A stretch of DNA of 5,404 bases from ANME-2 cluster archaeon (GTDB taxonomy: Archaea; Halobacteriota; Methanosarcinia; Methanosarcinales; Methanogasteraceae): contig PIXW01000014.1 of NCBI GenBank assembly GCA_003601535.1, positions 1 to 5,404 on the forward strand, given 5' to 3'. Shown here one piece after another: positions 2,854 through 5,404 of the stretch (its first letter is position 1; every line of letters starts with the position of its first letter). Both the position numbers and the translations under genes were made by a program. The notes below the pieces were generated by a model. The model was not told where the DNA came from. It was given only the letters and a program-made list of their open reading frames with translations, and did no database searches.

Positions 2854-5404
2854 TTCTTGCAAATCCGCAGCGATCAACGATTACCGTCATGCAGATCAGG
2901 GATCATCAGAAGAAACCTCTGTTCTGCGGCACACTCACACTCAAAAAAACCGAAAAAGGGATGCGTCCGTACAAATTCATGTCAGAAAACAGATTCAAAA
3001 AACCTTCTGACGTAATCGATATGCTGAGAAGCGCCGATCGGATCATGCTCGCATCCGGAGATCAGAAGACGGCAGGGGAGTTTCTGGATATGCTGCATGG
3101 TTACCAGCTCTCATGTGCGCGTGTTCAGCTCTGCCGATACTGTCTGCTTGAAGATAAGTTCAGTCCGATCGATAAACGATCGATTCGATTCAAAAATGAG
3201 ATGATATGCCCCGATTGCGCGCTTGGAGAACTGCGCAGGGAACTTGGTTACATGAAACTTGGCGGATCAGGTCTTGAGCGCATCGAGAAGCTGGTTCTCA
3301 AAACAAGAGACCTTGATCGTGTTCTTGGCATGCTTGATCCGGAACGTCTTGACCGCGATCTCACACTGTACAGCACGATCGAAGCGACACCGGTAACTAC
3401 AAAGCCAGTAAACATAGCCGATCTCCTGCTGCCAGAACGGTTCAGGAATTTGCTTGCCAGAAAAACCAGAGAACTGCTTCCGGTTCAGTCACTGGCAATC
3501 GAGAACGGTCTACTCGAAGGCGTGAGCCAGCTGGTCGTTTCAGAGACTGCGACAGGAAAGACGCTGATCGGTGAACTCGCAGGAATAACGAATCTGCTGG
3601 AAGGAAGAGGAAATCTACTCTTCATCGTTCCACTGGTTGCGCTTGCAGGTCAGAAGGAGGAGGATTTTAGAGAGCGCTACAGCTCACTGGGAATAACCAC
3701 AGTGCTCCAGATCGGGGTTAGCAGGATACAGCATGAACGAAAGCAGAAGAGATCGCCAACAACATCGACCACGATCTGGGTTGGCACGTACGAGGGCGTG
3801 GACTATCTGCTCAGGTCAGGGAAGGCAGACAGACTCGGCAGGATCGGTACCGTCGTCATCGATGAGGTGCACACGCTCGCGGATCTGGAGCGTGGGCACC
3901 GGTTGGATGGCTTGATAGCAAGATTAAAATATATCGCTCCGGATGCCCAGTTCCTGTATCTGTCAGCAACCGTTGGCGATCCGGTAACGCTTTTCAAAAA
4001 ACTTTTCACAAAAAAACTTTTCACAAAAGTTTTATCAAAAACTGCCCTTCGGGAGGGGGATAATCTTCCACCCGGCACATCAGGAAAACCTTCCGCAAAA
4101 GTTTTATCAAAAACTGCCCTTCGGGAGGGGTCTGATGTTGCACCTTCCAGTACATCGAAAAAACGTGCAAGGCTGGTCAGATACGAGGAGAGGCCGGTTC
4201 CGATCGAACTGCATCTGCTTTTTGCAGGAGCGCGTGACAAGGTACGGATCATCGACCGGCTGGCACGGCAGGAATGGAATACCAGATCATCGAAGGGGTA
4301 CCGGGGGCAGACGATCGTATTCACGAACTCACGGCAGCGATGCCACAAAATTGCGGAATCCCTCCGGATCCGTGCTGCCGCATACCATGCAGGTCTATCG
4401 AAGAAGGAACGCAAGCGCATATCACAGGCGTTTGCAAGCGGCAAACTTGAGGTGGTCGTGACAACAGCAGCGCTTGCAGCAGGCGTCGACTTTCCTGCAT
4501 CACAGGTGATATTCGAGTCACTCGCGATGGGCATCGACTGGCTATCCGGGCATGAGTTTCACCAGATGCTCGGGCGGGCTGGAAGACCTGATTATCATGA
4601 TCTTGGAAAGGTGGTGCTGCTTGCAGAGCCAGACAGAAAGTATCACGGCGGCTCTGAGACCGAGGATGAGATCGCATTCAAACTGCTCAAGCACGAGATC
4701 GAACCTGTTGATGTCACGTACGAAGAGCCGGAACAGATGGAGGAACTGCTGGCATCGTCTGCGCTTGCGCGAAATAAGTCAGAATTGCGTGTTTTAAATG
4801 ATCTTCTGATCGGAGGCGGCGATTTCGATTACCTCTTCGGAAAACTGGTTGAATACGGATTTCTGACAGCCTCTGCCAGACCAACAGACTTTGGAAGGAT
4901 CGCGGCGACACACTTTCTGAGCGTGGAACAGGCGTTTCTGATCAGGGATGCGGTCAAAAGGAACGAATCCCCGCTTGATATTGTGGTATCGCTCGAAACG
5001 CTCGATTCGGTCTATTTCAAGAATGCTGCAAGGATTGCTGCTGCCCTAAAAATGCACATCCCTGCAAGGGTATTTCAGGGCGCGGCGTATGATCTCGTCT
5101 TTTCAGGAGATGGGATATCTGCTCTCGACAAGGATGTCCGCGAAGAGATTCTATCGTTCATCACCGAGTTCATGGTATGTTCCCATGCGGATGCCCCGTA
5201 CTGCGGGTGTTCTGAGCGCGCTTTTTCAAAACGATTGATCGAACTGCGATGCGAAGGACTCGATCCGAAAGGGATCGTATCCGCGATCGGCGATTATGGG
5301 GTTTACGCTTATGCCGGGGATGTTCTCGAATATCTGGATCATGTTGCTCGCAACCTCGAGGCGATCGAGATGATTGCGAAGGTGTTTGGGAACGCTGTGA
5401 TTGA
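2841..5404 (+). CDS. Archaea-specific Ski2-like superfamily II helicase (COG1202 type), 3' end outside window
   Basis: One open frame of 854 codons that runs off the window. It starts at ATG 2841; an in-frame TAA at 2835 rules out an earlier start. It is a probable ATP-dependent nucleic-acid helicase of the Hel308/Ski2 class, most like archaea-specific COG1202; the precise substrate is unknown. Domains in order: an N-terminal domain with a zinc-ribbon pattern C98-x2-C101 ... C123-x2-C126; Q216 as Q motif; RecA1 with Walker A TATGKT (236-241), FIVPLVAL (261-268), GTYEG (315-319), DEVH (341-344) and SAT (375-377); an insert of about 59 residues (384-442) made from DNA repeats; RecA2 with TIVFTNSR (491-498), YHAGL (515-519), TTAALAAGVDFP (541-552) and QMLGRAGRP (575-583); and a helical C-terminal part with a possible metal site C780-x-H782-x5-C788-x-C790. 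All helicase motifs are intact, so the protein should be active despite the insert. Transcribed divergently from DUF447-DUF89, probably leaderless. Confidence 0.9.
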   Translation, partial: MTISVLANPQRSTITVMQIRDHQKKPLFCGTLTLKKTEKGMRPYKFMSENRFKKPSDVIDMLRSADRIMLASGDQKTAGEFLDMLHGYQLSCARVQLCRYCLLEDKFSPIDKRSIRFKNEMICPDCALGELRRELGYMKLGGSGLERIEKLVLKTRDLDRVLGMLDPERLDRDLTLYSTIEATPVTTKPVNIADLLLPERFRNLLARKTRELLPVQSLAIENGLLEGVSQLVVSETATGKTLIGELAGITNLLEGRGNLLFIVPLVALAGQKEEDFRERYSSLGITTVLQIGVSRIQHERKQKRSPTTSTTIWVGTYEGVDYLLRSGKADRLGRIGTVVIDEVHTLADLERGHRLDGLIARLKYIAPDAQFLYLSATVGDPVTLFKKLFTKKLFTKVLSKTALREGDNLPPGTSGKPSAKVLSKTALREGSDVAPSSTSKKRARLVRYEERPVPIELHLLFAGARDKVRIIDRLARQEWNTRSSKGYRGQTIVFTNSRQRCHKIAESLRIRAAAYHAGLSKKERKRISQAFASGKLEVVVTTAALAAGVDFPASQVIFESLAMGIDWLSGHEFHQMLGRAGRPDYHDLGKVVLLAEPDRKYHGGSETEDEIAFKLLKHEIEPVDVTYEEPEQMEELLASSALARNKSELRVLNDLLIGGGDFDYLFGKLVEYGFLTASARPTDFGRIAATHFLSVEQAFLIRDAVKRNESPLDIVVSLETLDSVYFKNAARIAAALKMHIPARVFQGAAYDLVFSGDGISALDKDVREEILSFITEFMVCSHADAPYCGCSERAFSKRLIELRCEGLDPKGIVSAIGDYGVYAYAGDVLEYLDHVARNLEAIEMIAKVFGNAVI
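3990..4028 (+). repeat. Three short A/T-rich tandem repeats (CTTTTCA-A-run)
   Basis: CTTTTCA followed by an A-rich run occurs at 3990, 4002 and 4017, spaced 12 and 15 bases apart, both multiples of three. They are translated as LFKK, LFTKK and LFTK in the helicase, just after motif III. The second unit ends in seven A's (4010-4016). The last unit merges into the first 35-base repeat. Composition differs sharply from the flanking balanced-GC helicase DNA. Confidence 0.85.
4024..4058 (+). repeat. 35-base direct repeat, copy 1, inside the helicase gene
   Basis: Identical over 35 bases to 4096-4130. It begins CAAAAGTTTTATC and ends CCCTTCGGGAGGGG. It can form two adjacent small hairpins: AGTTTT (4028-4033) with AAAACT (4038-4043) around loop ATCA, and CCCT (4045-4048) with AGGG (4054-4057) around loop TCGGG. 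Read in frame it gives KVLSKTALREG. The form is that of a dispersed non-coding genomic repeat rather than of codon-selected sequence, but only this locus is visible here. Confidence 0.92.
4096..4130 (+). repeat. 35-base direct repeat, copy 2, inside the helicase gene
   Basis: Perfect copy of 4024-4058, offset by 72 bases (24 codons), hence translated in the same frame to the same KVLSKTALREG peptide. Both hairpins are kept. The DNA between the copies (4059-4095) and after copy 2 (4131-4170) is only weakly alike: both contain a P-rich TS-K segment (PPGTSGK and PSSTSKK). The larger unit therefore seems to be a partly decayed tandem duplication. Confidence 0.92.

Noticed and set aside
2828..3010. 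Small plus-strand ORF beginning at ATG 2828
   Set aside because: It is out of frame with and overlaps the helicase N-terminus, lacks a ribosome site, and reads as low-complexity shadow sequence.
4024..4130. CRISPR array
   Set aside because: Only two repeats, translated in frame inside a conserved gene; the spacers are related rather than unique, and no cas genes or leader are nearby.
3990..4166. Intein or archaeal intron in the helicase
   Set aside because: The block is about 59 codons with no intein splicing motifs or nuclease, sits in a variable loop rather than an active-site motif, and contains no bulge-helix-bulge structure that I could draw.
3803..4534. Long minus-strand ORF (243 codons) opposite the helicase
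   Set aside because: It is antisense to conserved helicase motifs, shows no recognisable family, and its repetitive part is simply the reverse reading of the in-frame repeats.
2841..5404. Frameshifted helicase or pseudogene
   Set aside because: Codon-by-codon reading shows one open frame with every helicase motif from Q to VI in the same phase, so no frameshift is present.

Overview
The window looks like chromosomal DNA of a euryarchaeon, probably a methanogen or methane/alkane-oxidising relative (Methanosarcinales, Syntrophoarchaeia or ANME-like). This is inferred from gene content: an archaeal-type CobY guanylyltransferase, a DUF447 flavin-fold protein, a stand-alone DUF89 phosphatase, an archaea-specific Ski2-like helicase, a tRNA gene without encoded CCA, GGTGAT-type ribosome binding sites and BRE/TATA-like promoters. 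No exact species can be named from the sequence alone.

Layout. Positions 20-1223 (+) hold a two-gene operon: a zinc-dependent class II aldolase and, 7 bases later, cobY of the adenosylcobalamin nucleotide-loop pathway. A tRNA-Thr(GGT) gene follows at 1273-1344 (+), with its own probable promoter. Convergent to it is a two-gene operon on the minus strand: DUF447 (2782-2192), then DUF89 (2195-1344), translationally coupled through an ATGA overlap. The DUF89 stop codon shares one base with the tRNA discriminator position. A compact 58-base divergent region (2783-2840) carries candidate promoters for this operon and for the helicase gene. From 2841 to the window end runs one uninterrupted reading frame of at least 854 codons, a superfamily II helicase of the archaea-specific COG1202 type; its 3' end lies beyond the window.

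Most unusual feature. The helicase contains about 59 extra codons (roughly 3990-4166) between motif III (SAT) and the second RecA domain. This stretch consists of A/T-rich short repeats plus two perfect 35-base copies, 72 bases apart, each able to form two small hairpins. It looks like a non-coding-type genomic repeat that entered a coding gene in frame and is now translated, comparable in principle to the palindromic elements found inside Rickettsia proteins. A slippery A-run lies just upstream of the hairpins. GATC is also about 3.7-fold more frequent than expected across the window, but absent from this segment.

How the genes relate. Aldolase-cobY and DUF447-DUF89 are each probably co-transcribed, and the helicase is independent. 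I see no defence system, transposase, integrase or CRISPR array. Apart from the repeat-bearing helicase, the region is ordinary archaeal housekeeping DNA.
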